Made by a program: the position numbers and the translations under genes
Notes under the pieces: model-generated
Databases searched by the model: none
What the model was told of the DNA's origin: nothing
The model's input: the letters and a program-made list of their open reading frames with translations, nothing else
Part shown: piece by piece, positions 34,967 to 43,454 of the stretch
Layout of the letters: each line of letters starts with the position of its first letter
How positions within the stretch are numbered: the stretch's first letter is position 1
Source: Paludibacteraceae bacterium
GTDB lineage: Bacteria; Bacteroidota; Bacteroidia; Bacteroidales; Paludibacteraceae
NCBI GenBank assembly: GCA_016285885.1
Contig: JAEERP010000002.1
Location: 342,572-406,571 of the forward strand
Length of the DNA stretch: 64,000 nt
Direction: 5' to 3'

Positions 34967-35131
34967 AAATATTCTTCTTTAGTTCCGCACCTCGGAAGAA
35001 CCTCTTCCGGATGCTGATTGACACAAAGATAGTATATTTTCTTGGAATGGGAGGTGACGTTTCGCTAAAACGCTAATTGTAAGCGGTCGGGGACATTCCT
35101 GCGGAAGGTGTTCGCTCGGAACGCTCTCCAC

Positions 35132-35162
35132 TTGTGAGAGTCCAAGAAGAGCAGTATCTTTG
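35132..35162 (+). promoter_or_regulatory. Promoter of the MATE exporter gene
   Basis: TTG (35132-35134), 20-base spacer, TATCTTTG (35155-35162): an exact Bacteroidota -33/-7 pair. It gives a leader of roughly 80 nt before the ATG at 35246. Confidence 0.75.
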
Positions 35163-35245
35163 TGCCCCGATAAACGGCAAGGGTGAAACGGATGGTCAGC
35201 CGTGTGTGATGATCTCCCATCCTTGCGGAAATATGGACTTTTCGG

Positions 35246-36547
35246 ATGAACAAGAGAATTCTTAAAATCGCTATTCCTGCCATCGCGACCAACATCACGG
35301 TTCCTTTGCTTAGCTTGGTCGACTTGGCTATCGCGGGACATTTGGGCAGCGTCGTGTATATCTGCGCCATCTCAGTCGGGGGCACGTTGATCAATATGCT
35401 CTACTGGACATTCGGCTTCATCCGCATGAGCACCAGCGGACTGACCGCCCAATCCTTCGGGGCGAAAAACCATTCGGAGTCGATACATCTGCTGCTTCGC
35501 TCCATCCTTATCGCACTGTCGGCCTGCCTCTTGATCTTTTTGATGAAGGGCGTCATCCAGAAGTATGCCTTCGCCTATATGAACACTGCTCCTGAGGTGG
35601 AGGAGGCTGCGGCTTATTACTTCAACCTTTGCGTGTTCGGTGCCCCTGCGGTGATGTGTATGTATAGCGTAAAAGGTTGGTTCATAGGTATGCAGAACTC
35701 TGTCTATCCGATGATCATCGCTATCTCCATCAATGTCATCAACATCCTATGTAGCTTGGTTTTCGTGATTGGCCTTGATCTGGGGATCACCGGTATCGCG
35801 ATGGGTACGCTCGTCTCCCAATACAGCGGACTGGCGTTGGCCTTCTTCCTCTGGAAACATAAGTATGGCGACCTGGTGCCGTTGATCAGCAAGCAGGAGG
35901 TCCTTGATACGTCTAAGTTGAAACGCATTGTCTCCCTCAATGGAAGCATCGCCATCCGAACGGTCTGTCTTACGGCGGTCACCACCTTCTTCACGCTGGC
36001 GGGTGCCAAGCAGGGTACTACATTGTTAGCTGTCAATACGTTGCTGATACAGTTCTTCTCGATCTTCTCCTACTTCACGGATGGGTTCGCGTATGCGGGA
36101 GAAGCGCTGACCGGCAGGTATATCGGGGCGAAAGACCCTGCCAATCTGAGCAAATCCATCAGGTACATATTCCTATGGGGATTGGGCTTGGTCGTCGTCT
36201 TCACCCTCGCATATAAATTCTTCTCCATTGATTTCCTGCACTTGCTCACCAATGAGACTGCGACGATCCTTGCCGCTGAAGATTACCTGATATGGGTTGT
36301 CGCCATCCCTATCTGCGGTTTTTCCGCCTTCCTTTGGGATGGTATCATGGTGGGTGCGACCATGGCGAAAGGAATGGTCACGGCCATGGTCTGTGCCACG
36401 ATCCTATTCTTCCTGTTGTATAATCTTCTCATTGGAAGGATTGGGAACGATGGCCTATGGATTGCCTTCCTCGCCTATCTCTCCATGCGGGGAATCGTTC
36501 AATTCATCTATTTCAAAACCAAGCAGAAAGGGCTGATAAAGTATTGA
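35246..36547 (+). CDS. MATE family efflux transporter
   Basis: A 433-residue inner-membrane exporter with about twelve hydrophobic helices in two halves. The start MNKRILKIAIPAIATNITVPLL followed by SLVDLAIAGHLG is the family signature of the DinF-like branch; the second half repeats the pattern (IRTVCLTAVTTFFTLAGAKQG). Such proteins export cationic drugs or metabolites in exchange for Na+ or H+; the substrate cannot be read here. Length is normal and no frame damage is visible. It stands alone, convergent with the glycosyltransferase operon. Confidence 0.95.
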   Translation: MNKRILKIAIPAIATNITVPLLSLVDLAIAGHLGSVVYICAISVGGTLINMLYWTFGFIRMSTSGLTAQSFGAKNHSESIHLLLRSILIALSACLLIFLMKGVIQKYAFAYMNTAPEVEEAAAYYFNLCVFGAPAVMCMYSVKGWFIGMQNSVYPMIIAISINVINILCSLVFVIGLDLGITGIAMGTLVSQYSGLALAFFLWKHKYGDLVPLISKQEVLDTSKLKRIVSLNGSIAIRTVCLTAVTTFFTLAGAKQGTTLLAVNTLLIQFFSIFSYFTDGFAYAGEALTGRYIGAKDPANLSKSIRYIFLWGLGLVVVFTLAYKFFSIDFLHLLTNETATILAAEDYLIWVVAIPICGFSAFLWDGIMVGATMAKGMVTAMVCATILFFLLYNLLIGRIGNDGLWIAFLAYLSMRGIVQFIYFKTKQKGLIKY

Positions 36548-36625
36548 GGAAGGTCTCCACCTTCACATTTTCTGGGGAGGGATGATACTATTTGTCGGTG
36601 GCCGCCATGTCGGAACGGTTGCCCG

Positions 36626-37771
36626 CTAACGCATGGATGAAGTAATGACCGACACCCCTCCCAATGAAGTCAGTTCTTGCCCAATTCTACATGCATTTCT
36701 CTGATATTCAGTATTGTTGATAATTTGTAAAGCTACACGTCTGATCTCTTCCGAGGTGAACTCCGCAACGGTCAATTCTTCTCCCGCTCCCGCTTTCACG
36801 ATGCTCTGTGCGTTGTACTTCCGCTCGAACACCTTGCCTGCGCAAACGAGGAGCGGAACACCATAGACCAGTCCGTCCGCAATGCTGTTTTGTCCCCCGT
36901 GGTTGATGAACAACACAGACTCCGGGAGGTATGCGTCGAAGTTGAAGAACGGTGCGATATGTATGTTGTTGAAGGTTTGCTCCTTTAATCCTTGTCCTGC
37001 GATATAGACTTGGTATTCAGTGTTTTCGAACGCACGGGAGACCTCCTTCACCATCTTCCGCTGTGAGATGGTTCCATTGCCCATGTAAACGAGTACCTTG
37101 TCGCGGACGGCGGAATTTGCTTTGACATTGCTCTTGAATGTGCCGCAGAACGAGACTTTCGGGTCCTCCATCGGCTCCAACTCTTTGCAGCTCGGTATGA
37201 ATTTCTTCTCCGCCAAATCAAACAGTTCGAGACATGAGGCCAATGGTGGCAAGCCATATTCACGAAGCAGTTTGTTTAAGCCCTTGGCATATTTCGGGTT
37301 ATGACTGTATTGGTGTTGCGTCGGGAAACTGGCGGAGATGTACAAGGTCACCTTCTCCAGCTTTGCCGCCAGCATGGCAGAGATGTTGAACTCGGAATAG
37401 ACGATGTCGGGCTGAAACGCCTTGATGGCCTTGCGGATATCCTTCACGCTCTGTTTGAGGTAGGCGTAGTCGGTGTTTCCCGTCAGGTGGAGCACCTCAT
37501 CGAAGCTATCGACGCTCCTGAAACGGTTTACGCCCAGCTTTTGGACGATAGGGAATATATGCGTGCCGACGAACGAGGGCATACCCATAGGCGAGGGTAC
37601 CGTCAGGTAATAATTGTCGATGCCTTCAATCGGCTTATAATTAACATCTTGTGCTTGGCAGGTGGCAACCACCAGACCCTCTTTTTGCATTTCTCTTGCG
37701 ATGCACCGAGTACGATACGAAGGCCCCGCTGTTGGTGCCATGGCTGCCATTGGAACGATTAATACTCTCAT
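36626..37771 (-). CDS. GT-B glycosyltransferase (MGT/UGT-like)
   Basis: A 381-residue cytoplasmic enzyme of the macrolide glycosyltransferase-like GT1 group. The N-terminal half opens MRVLIVPMAAMAPTAGPSYR with the family's glycine/proline turn; the nucleotide-sugar half holds VLVYMGNGT and the donor-binding FINHGGQNSIADGLVYGVPLL (His-Gly-Gly-x-Asn-Ser). Donor and acceptor cannot be told; acceptors in this group are often small lipophilic molecules or lipids. Its start overlaps the stop of the DUF3781 gene in ATGA, so it is the last gene of a leftward three-gene operon. Confidence 0.9.
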   Translation of the reverse strand: MRVLIVPMAAMAPTAGPSYRTRCIAREMQKEGLVVATCQAQDVNYKPIEGIDNYYLTVPSPMGMPSFVGTHIFPIVQKLGVNRFRSVDSFDEVLHLTGNTDYAYLKQSVKDIRKAIKAFQPDIVYSEFNISAMLAAKLEKVTLYISASFPTQHQYSHNPKYAKGLNKLLREYGLPPLASCLELFDLAEKKFIPSCKELEPMEDPKVSFCGTFKSNVKANSAVRDKVLVYMGNGTISQRKMVKEVSRAFENTEYQVYIAGQGLKEQTFNNIHIAPFFNFDAYLPESVLFINHGGQNSIADGLVYGVPLLVCAGKVFERKYNAQSIVKAGAGEELTVAEFTSEEIRRVALQIINNTEYQRNACRIGQELTSLGGVSVITSSMR

Positions 37772-38055
37772 GCCTGTTTGTTTATGTGAGCCGTTATGAT
37801 AGTGAAACTGAACGAGTTGACCGTAATGATGATATCATCTATTTTGCAATAGTAGTTCTTCCCTTGCTTGGTGATTTCACAATTCGGAGAAGCGATTTTC
37901 TCCTTGCAATAGGTCACCACATCCCCTTCCGACAAGCGTAGATTTCTCTTTATCCTCTCAACACCCATGGGGGTGGTGTGGATTTGTGAAAGGGATTGAA
38001 GGAGGGTTTGGCGAGGAGTGCCGCCATCCATTGGTGTGTTTTGTTTGGCATTCAT
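37768..38055 (-). CDS. DUF3781 family protein
   Basis: A 95-residue protein with the DUF3781 pattern: LLQSLSQIHTTPMGVERIKRN (helix) and DVVTYCKEKIASPNCEITKQGKNYYCKIDDIIITVNSFSFTIITAH (strands). Members are small and of unknown function. It overlaps genes at both ends: its start shares a base with the stop of the 435-residue gene and its stop overlaps the glycosyltransferase start. The three are therefore translated as one tight operon. Confidence 0.85.
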   Translation of the reverse strand: MNAKQNTPMDGGTPRQTLLQSLSQIHTTPMGVERIKRNLRLSEGDVVTYCKEKIASPNCEITKQGKNYYCKIDDIIITVNSFSFTIITAHINKQA

Positions 38056-39362
38056 TATTTTATATGATCTATAATTCTATTATAGCTGTCTTTGCCTAAC
38101 ATATTCTCTGATAAAACTTGCTTAGCTCTATAATTCTTATTTATAATAAGTTGTGGCTGCATATGACACCAAACATCCCTGTCAAGGAGTTTTTCCCATT
38201 TTTTCGCACCTCTCATTATGACAAATAGTGTGTCAGGCTTATTGTAGGTTATATATCGAATCAAATCTTTAGTAAACTCCTGAGAAGGAAGAATTTGAGG
38301 GACTTCCTCGAATTTTTTTGATGTATAAGCGCAATATTGTATCAATGCAAAGTTTTCGAAAAAGCGACATTCATCTTGCTTTAATTCTTTGTTAAGTCCA
38401 CGGAGACAGTCATACCAATAAAAATCACCAATAACATTCATTGCATCAGCTCGGCTTTTTACACCATCTTTCTGAATCATAGATTTCTTTGAGTATCCGT
38501 TGGACTCATAAGGCAAGAATCCCCAAGCATTAAATTCTAAAGTTCTGGCCTTTTCATCCCAGATACTTTCAATATATCCTGGAGGTAACCCAAGGGCTTT
38601 TGTTTTATTACATTCTTCAACATAGCCAGGATTAAGGGTTAAAATAATTACTTTTGCATCTAGTGGATTTCCCTGCCAAGGCTCGGCAGGAACACCTGTT
38701 ACAAACTTATAATCATCGCCTTTTGCCTTTCCATTGAAGTCTTTGATGATATCATAATCTTCAGGATAGATATGTTCTTTTGTCTCTGAATACAAATCAT
38801 ATTGGTTATAATTCTTTATTAGTTCCGTCCAAAGGTTCTTTTTTTTGAGTTCATCTTCTGTAATATCCTTGTAACCTGTCGGTTTGACCATGATTTTTTT
38901 TGTTTTCTCCTCTCCATATTCTTTTTCTAACTGCTTTATGCTTGGCCACCTCATATAATGTTGTGTCACTTCAACCTCTTCCCCTTGTATGTTATAGGAA
39001 AATCGCAAATTCAGTTCAACAACAAGCAATTCTATTGCATCCCTAAGATTCAACTGTTCACATAAAATTAGATGCATAACGTCTATATCATCCTTAAAAT
39101 GTTTATCTTCACTATATCTGAGTGATACGATGTATCGGCAAATCGTGCATGTTATTTCAGACTCATCAATATATGAGTGATCCTTCAAATATGAAGCGAC
39201 TTTCTCGTATAAATCATATCCTTGATGGACAGCAAATCCAAGATGAATCAATTTTGTTTCTTTGCTTATTTCTTTATATTCATGACAAAAACTATCTACA
39301 TAAGCTTTTATATGTTTAGGCAGAAGAAACTCTCCACCACAATAAAAAGAACCTAATTTCAT
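38055..39362 (-). CDS. Unrecognised 435-residue protein with a possible uracil-DNA-glycosylase-like C-terminal half
   Basis: The N-terminal half is helical and unknown. The C-terminal half (from about 235) has an alpha/beta pattern suggestive of the UDG superfamily: KVIILTLNPGY could be the water-activating loop, WGFLPY the following aromatic loop, and PDTLFVIMRGAKKWEKLL a late strand and helix, but no His-Pro-Ser motif is clear. DNA-base excision is thus speculation. The frame is open to 39509, yet the promoter box TATCTTTG on this strand (39391-39398) lies inside that extension. I therefore start at ATG 39362 (MKLGSFYCGGEF). The gene is AT-rich against its surroundings and is probably acquired. 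Confidence 0.75.
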   Translation of the reverse strand: MKLGSFYCGGEFLLPKHIKAYVDSFCHEYKEISKETKLIHLGFAVHQGYDLYEKVASYLKDHSYIDESEITCTICRYIVSLRYSEDKHFKDDIDVMHLILCEQLNLRDAIELLVVELNLRFSYNIQGEEVEVTQHYMRWPSIKQLEKEYGEEKTKKIMVKPTGYKDITEDELKKKNLWTELIKNYNQYDLYSETKEHIYPEDYDIIKDFNGKAKGDDYKFVTGVPAEPWQGNPLDAKVIILTLNPGYVEECNKTKALGLPPGYIESIWDEKARTLEFNAWGFLPYESNGYSKKSMIQKDGVKSRADAMNVIGDFYWYDCLRGLNKELKQDECRFFENFALIQYCAYTSKKFEEVPQILPSQEFTKDLIRYITYNKPDTLFVIMRGAKKWEKLLDRDVWCHMQPQLIINKNYRAKQVLSENMLGKDSYNRIIDHIK

Positions 39363-39390
39363 ATACTTTATCGTTAAATGTTCATAAAAA

Positions 39391-39398
39391 CAAAGATA
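39391..39398 (-). promoter_or_regulatory. -7 promoter box of the leftward three-gene operon
   Basis: CAAAGATA on the plus strand is TATCTTTG on the coding strand, an exact TAnnTTTG. A transcript start near 39386 decides for the shorter start of the 435-residue gene. Confidence 0.72.
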
Positions 39399-39561
39399 TA
39401 AAATATTAGGGGATAGTTGCGAATATCCATAGCAAATGATATAGAGCAATGTATCAGACTTTCTAACACTAAATCTATCATAGAATTGAGTCCTGCCTAT
39501 CAAGTACATTTTACAGATAAATCATCTGTCATCTAACATGGTTGTAAAAAACAGTCAAAAA

Positions 39562-39593
39562 TTTGCATCAAGTTAACTAATTAGTTATCTTTG
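39562..39593 (+). promoter_or_regulatory. Promoter of the higBA toxin-antitoxin operon
   Basis: TTTG (39562-39565), 20-base spacer, TATCTTTG (39586-39593): both consensus elements at ideal spacing. The toxin ATG follows 16 bases after the -7 box. Confidence 0.82.
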
Positions 39594-39608
39594 CTAAAAT
39601 TTATCGGT

Positions 39609-39971
39609 ATGCCTAAAAGAAAATATTTGAGGACGATTGTGGCATATAAAGATGATTTCAAGGATTTCAAAAAGACGATTTCACAACAAGCTCTAAAAAA
39701 AATCTACGAAATTTTTCTTTATATTATGACAGTGGAAGTAATACCAAGTATTTATTTTCGCGCAATTGAAGGAGTAAAAGGTTTATTCGAAATTCGTGTC
39801 GAAGAAAGCGGCAATATATATCGAATATTTTGTTGTTTTGATGATGGTCAGCTTGTAATTTTATTTAACGCCTTTCAAAAGAAAACACAAAAAACTCCTC
39901 AATGCGAAATTAATAAGGCAAAACGATTGATGAAAGAATATTTTGAAACCAAAAAATCTCAACAGTTATGA
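39609..39971 (+). CDS. higB: HigB/RelE-like toxin (Gp49 family)
   Basis: A 120-residue putative mRNA-cleaving toxin of the phage-derived Gp49/HigB family, which acts on ribosome-bound mRNA in the RelE fold. Family blocks visible are YFRAIEGVKGLFEIRVEESGNIYRIFCCFDDGQLVILFNAF followed by a KKTQKTPQCEINKAKRLMKEY helix; RVE, YRIF and FNAFQKKTQKTP carry the residues normally involved in RNA binding and cleavage. It comes first in the operon, with the antitoxin second, the inverted order typical of HigBA. The antitoxin start overlaps its stop (ATGA). A perfect promoter lies just upstream. The gene is AT-rich like the rest of this island. ATG 39609 is chosen because the -7 box ends at 39593. Confidence 0.92.
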   Translation: MPKRKYLRTIVAYKDDFKDFKKTISQQALKKIYEIFLYIMTVEVIPSIYFRAIEGVKGLFEIRVEESGNIYRIFCCFDDGQLVILFNAFQKKTQKTPQCEINKAKRLMKEYFETKKSQQL

Positions 39972-40276
39972 CACGCGAAGAAATGAATCGTCTGAATTTA
40001 ACACCGATAGAGGATCTCATTACCGAAGATTTCGGCGAATTAGGCACTCCTTCAAGAACTGAGTTTGAAGCAGGTGTAGATGCTTTTATCTTGGGCGAAA
40101 AAATTAGAGCGGAGCGACAAAAAGCCGGATTGACACAGGAACAACTTGCCCAAAAAATCGGCACTAAGAAAAGTTATATTTCGCGTATCGAAAACGGCCA
40201 CGCAGATATACAATTGTCAACCCTATTCAAAATCTTTCAAGGGTTAGGACGTCGAATCAGTTTTTCTGTGCAATAG
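39968..40276 (+). CDS. higA: HigA-like XRE antitoxin
   Basis: A 102-residue antitoxin that should neutralise HigB and repress the operon. The N-terminal 45 residues are acidic; the C-terminal part is an XRE helix-turn-helix (IRAERQKAGLTQEQLAQKIG, then KKSYISRIENGHADIQLSTL, then FKIFQGLGRRISF). It is coupled to the toxin gene by a four-base ATGA overlap. About 85 bases of AT-rich spacer separate it from the next gene. Confidence 0.93.
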   Translation: MTREEMNRLNLTPIEDLITEDFGELGTPSRTEFEAGVDAFILGEKIRAERQKAGLTQEQLAQKIGTKKSYISRIENGHADIQLSTLFKIFQGLGRRISFSVQ

Positions 40277-40362
40277 CTATTCACTCATAATATAGATGGG
40301 GAAAGCTGGGATTGAAATGTTTTGAAAAAGTAGATTTGTGAAAAAAATAATTTGTTCTTAAT

Positions 40363-40740
40363 ATGAATATTGAATCTTTAATTGGAATAGTTGGTGGCAT
40401 AATATCCATTGTTACAGCAATGATAACGATAGGGATATGGGTCTGCAAACGTTATAAAAAACAATCATTAACGGGGTTGATGAAACAACTTGTGGATAAT
40501 AAAATGTCACAAGAAGAGCATAGGAAAACTTTAAAGAAAATAAAGTTTTTTGAAAGACGTGTCAGCGACGAATACATTCAAGATTTTGCATTGAATAACA
40601 GAAAATTAGAAGAGGTGTTCAAAGATATTTGTGTCAAAAATAATATAGAACCAACGACAGAAATATGCAAAAAATTTCTAGGATATGACAGTCGAATAAC
40701 AAGAGAATATTACAACAATAGCAAAAAAGAACAACAATAA
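40363..40740 (+). CDS. Unrecognised small membrane-anchored protein
   Basis: A 125-residue protein with one N-terminal membrane helix (IGIVGGIISIVTAMITIGIWV, about 7-27), a basic stop-transfer (CKRYKKQ) and a mostly helical, charged cytoplasmic part. No family was recognised. It is AT-rich and lies between the HigBA pair and the agmatine-deiminase-like gene, 43 bases before the latter, possibly cotranscribed. It could be an immunity or accessory protein of the island, but nothing in the sequence shows this. Confidence 0.6.
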   Translation: MNIESLIGIVGGIISIVTAMITIGIWVCKRYKKQSLTGLMKQLVDNKMSQEEHRKTLKKIKFFERRVSDEYIQDFALNNRKLEEVFKDICVKNNIEPTTEICKKFLGYDSRITREYYNNSKKEQQ

Positions 40741-40783
40741 CACATCCTGCGAAATAACATCATTAACTAATTATCACTCAACT

Positions 40784-41629
40784 ATGGATAACAACGAGCA
40801 AACCGTCTATATGTCAGAATTACTAATGAGCAAGCATCCCGAGACATGCAAGACTCTAATCGGAATTCTTGAAAAACATCGTGTGAATTACTCGTTCATA
40901 AAAGGTACTAAGGACATTTGGTGCCGTGATTATATGCCAGTTCAAACAGAATCGGGCAAATTGATTCAGTTTAAATACGAGCCAAGTTATCTAATTGGAG
41001 AGAAGTGGGATGATGTTCGTACTGATGTGCACGAAGTGTGTAAAATGAACGGTTTGACCCCACAATTTTCGGATATAAATTTGGATGGGGGGAACGTACT
41101 TATATGCGAGGGAAGAGCAATTTTAACGGATAGAATTTTTGATGAAAACCCAAATATCGGAAAGGAAACATTAATAAATGAGTTGGCTAAATTGCTTGAA
41201 TGCGAGATAATTATAATTCCTTCTCTAAAATCTAAAGAAGAAGATTATACTGGACATGCAGATGGCATGGTTAGATTTGTGGATAGAAACACTATATTGG
41301 GAAACAGATTGTCCGACGAATACAAGTACATACAAAAGGGAATACAAAAAGTTATTAATCAATATGGACTGAAATATATAGATGTACCATTCTTCATCAA
41401 CAAAAAACACCCAGATAGTGCAATTGGAATATACGTGAATTATCTGGAAGTCAACAATTTGATTGTTCTACCAATCTTTAATAGAGATGAGGATAACCAA
41501 GTTCTTGAAATTCTTCAAAAAACATTCCCTAAGAAACATATAGAAACAATAAATTATAATGATATTGCACAAGAAGGTGGTTTACTAAATTGTACTACAT
41601 GGGTTGTAAAAAAAAAGATAGTTTCATAA
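40784..41629 (+). CDS. Agmatine deiminase / peptidylarginine deiminase-like enzyme (short form)
   Basis: A 281-residue protein of the guanidino-group-modifying (PAD_porph) family. Active-site blocks are intact: WCRDYMPV (about 47), LDGGNVLICEG (about 102), GHADGMVRFV with the catalytic His (about 157), and EGGLLNCTTWVV with the nucleophilic Cys near residue 271. It should hydrolyse a guanidino group of agmatine or a related compound; normal agmatine deiminases are about 340-370 residues, so this compact form may have another substrate. No signal peptide is visible, so it is cytoplasmic, unlike the secreted Porphyromonas PAD. It sits in the AT-rich island. Confidence 0.88.
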   Translation: MDNNEQTVYMSELLMSKHPETCKTLIGILEKHRVNYSFIKGTKDIWCRDYMPVQTESGKLIQFKYEPSYLIGEKWDDVRTDVHEVCKMNGLTPQFSDINLDGGNVLICEGRAILTDRIFDENPNIGKETLINELAKLLECEIIIIPSLKSKEEDYTGHADGMVRFVDRNTILGNRLSDEYKYIQKGIQKVINQYGLKYIDVPFFINKKHPDSAIGIYVNYLEVNNLIVLPIFNRDEDNQVLEILQKTFPKKHIETINYNDIAQEGGLLNCTTWVVKKKIVS

Positions 41630-41853
41630 ATAAGTCCATCACTCGTCCTTCAGCCATTTCAAAAGGCCTGCAATACTTGAATGATCGTGGATGGTCAGAA
41701 CTCATTGATTCTCGATGGACGATTGACGTGCGAGAAGAGTTGGAGCAATCTGGTCTTAATTTGACTGAAGATGAGATTATAAAAATTTGCAATATAGTTA
41801 TCGTTCCAGAGCCAGACTGGAACACGAAAGAACGATTGAATAATTTGTTATGA
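41599..41853 (+). CDS. Unrecognised 84-residue protein
   Basis: A small protein with no recognised family. It begins inside the last 31 bases of the deiminase gene and ends in an ATGA overlap with the HEAT-repeat gene, so it seems to be translated as part of that run. The C-terminal part predicts helices (DVREELEQSGLNLTEDEIIKICNIVIV). A TTG at 41590 is an alternative start. The tight overlaps on both sides are the main evidence that it is a real gene. Confidence 0.6.
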   Translation: MGCKKKDSFINKSITRPSAISKGLQYLNDRGWSELIDSRWTIDVREELEQSGLNLTEDEIIKICNIVIVPEPDWNTKERLNNLL

Positions 41854-42482
41854 CCCCCACCAACACCCCCAATAACTCATCCGAGAAGACCTTATACAGC
41901 AAACTGACAGCCCTGACCAAGGACAAATCCGTTTGGCAGGAAAACATACCATATGTCGGTTCACTGCTTGAAAACCAATCGCCGAAGATTACTGCCAAGG
42001 CGCTCTGGCTCTTGGGGGAGATGGGACTGCAATATCCGGAGACGATTGCGCCATACGTCGGCAAGATCGCTTCGTTCACGGATTCACCCAATGACCTCTT
42101 TCGTGAACGGGCGCTGAATGCACTGGGCAGAATCGGACGGGCTCGCTTTGAACTCGTACAACCCCATTGGGAAAAGATGTTTAGTCTGGCTTCAGATAGT
42201 ATACCACAAGTCCGCCTGAGTTTCATCTGGGCGTCGGAGAATATTGCCACCAATATGCCCGACCCATACGAGACGCACATGCCCCTGTTCGCCAACTTGT
42301 TGAACGACAACGATGACAAGGTGCGGATGGAGGCTCCGGAGATGTTTCGTGTAATGGGCAAACGTCGCCCGATGATGGTCAAACCCTATTTGGAGCGCTT
42401 GCAATGGCTGGCCGAAAACGATGCGAATCCAATCGTACGGATTCATAGTGCAGGGGCGATTCGGGTTGTAAAACAAGGGTGA
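41850..42482 (+). CDS. HEAT-repeat protein
   Basis: A 210-residue all-helical protein. Paired helices of the HEAT type recur about every 40 residues: ITAKALWLLGEMGLQYPETI, FRERALNALGRIGRARFELV, QVRLSFIWASENIATNMPDP, KVRMEAPEMFRVMGKRRPMM and IVRIHSAGAIRVVK. No catalytic motif is visible; it is probably a scaffold, or a DNA-glycosylase-like HEAT protein without clear active site. It follows the 84-residue gene by an ATGA overlap. GC content rises here to the chromosomal level, marking the right edge of the AT-rich island. Confidence 0.82.
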   Translation: MTPTNTPNNSSEKTLYSKLTALTKDKSVWQENIPYVGSLLENQSPKITAKALWLLGEMGLQYPETIAPYVGKIASFTDSPNDLFRERALNALGRIGRARFELVQPHWEKMFSLASDSIPQVRLSFIWASENIATNMPDPYETHMPLFANLLNDNDDKVRMEAPEMFRVMGKRRPMMVKPYLERLQWLAENDANPIVRIHSAGAIRVVKQG

Positions 42483-42631
42483 TTATAAAAATTATTACCC
42501 ATCCACAACTCACTATTTTTTCGAGTTATGGCAACTTATAATCGCATTTTCAGTTCGTATATGAGGATGTGATTTTAAGCAAATTATATTCTATCGGATG
42601 TAAAATTACACGGATACATATTTTTTATATG

Positions 42632-42685
42632 CGATATGATATAAAATGATGTGATTTGTATAGATTTGTATTCGATATGATATAA
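42632..42685. repeat. Short direct repeat in an AT-rich gap
   Basis: CGATATGATATAA occurs at 42632-42644 and again at 42673-42685 (period 41) in the 218-base AT-rich gap before the hydrolase gene. It may hold that gene's promoter; no gene is visible. Confidence 0.45.
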
Positions 42686-42700
42686 TTTAATTCTAGTTTT

Positions 42701-43435
42701 ATGCTATTCCACACATACGGAAATAAAGAGAAACGAAGTCTGCTGCTGATCCACGGATTGGGAGTGTCTCATGAGATATTCCTGCCACTGATAGATTTGT
42801 TGAAGGACGACTTCTACATCGTCGCAGTGGGAATTGACGGATTTCTGTTGGGACAGACCTCGCAATATACCTCTATCGATGACCAAGCCATGCAGGCGGC
42901 TCGGTATGTTAGAGAGAACTTGGACGGACATTTGGACGTTGCCTACGGTCTCTCCTTGGGTGGAAAGATTCTGTCCCGAATCTTGGAACGGGATGAGATA
43001 GTAATCGACCATGCCATCCTAGATGCGGCGCCATTGTTGCCTCTTCCTAAGTGGTGCGTGGATCCCCTTCGGTATTACCAGAGTTTCAACGTGTGGACCT
43101 GCTATCACTGCACGGGCTTTTGGAAGTTCGTCTTCCATTCTCACTATTTCGACGTGTTGTTGGACGAATGTAAGAAGGTGTGGCCTTATGGAAAGGGCAA
43201 ATCGGTGCGCGACGGCTACAAGGATGTCTATACCCATAAGCTAGAATCGATTCATGGGGCGGATATCCATTTCTGGTATGGCACCAAAGAGGCTTTCGTG
43301 GCGAAACCACAGGCGAAGCATCTGTGCGAAATCCACCCGGACACGCACGTCGAGGTCTTCCCCGGTATGAATCACGGGCAACTATTGGTTGATCATCCAG
43401 AAGATGTGGCCAAGAGGATTCTTGGTATGGTGTAA
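42701..43435 (+). CDS. Alpha/beta hydrolase
   Basis: A 244-residue cytoplasmic hydrolase. The oxyanion turn is LLIHGLGVS (about 17-25), the nucleophile elbow is YGLSLGGK (G-x-S-x-G, about 86-93), an acid is likely in the DIHFWYGTKEAF strand, and the catalytic His is in PGMNHGQLL near the end. The substrate is unknown; esters or small acyl compounds are usual. It lies 19 bases before the acetyltransferase gene, so the two probably form an operon. Confidence 0.88.
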   Translation: MLFHTYGNKEKRSLLLIHGLGVSHEIFLPLIDLLKDDFYIVAVGIDGFLLGQTSQYTSIDDQAMQAARYVRENLDGHLDVAYGLSLGGKILSRILERDEIVIDHAILDAAPLLPLPKWCVDPLRYYQSFNVWTCYHCTGFWKFVFHSHYFDVLLDECKKVWPYGKGKSVRDGYKDVYTHKLESIHGADIHFWYGTKEAFVAKPQAKHLCEIHPDTHVEVFPGMNHGQLLVDHPEDVAKRILGMV

Positions 43436-43454
43436 ATGATTAATTATAAGTGAT

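Noticed and set aside
39363..39509. Longer start of the 435-residue protein
   Set aside because: A consensus -7 box on the coding strand lies at 39391-39398, inside the extension, so translation most likely starts at 39362.
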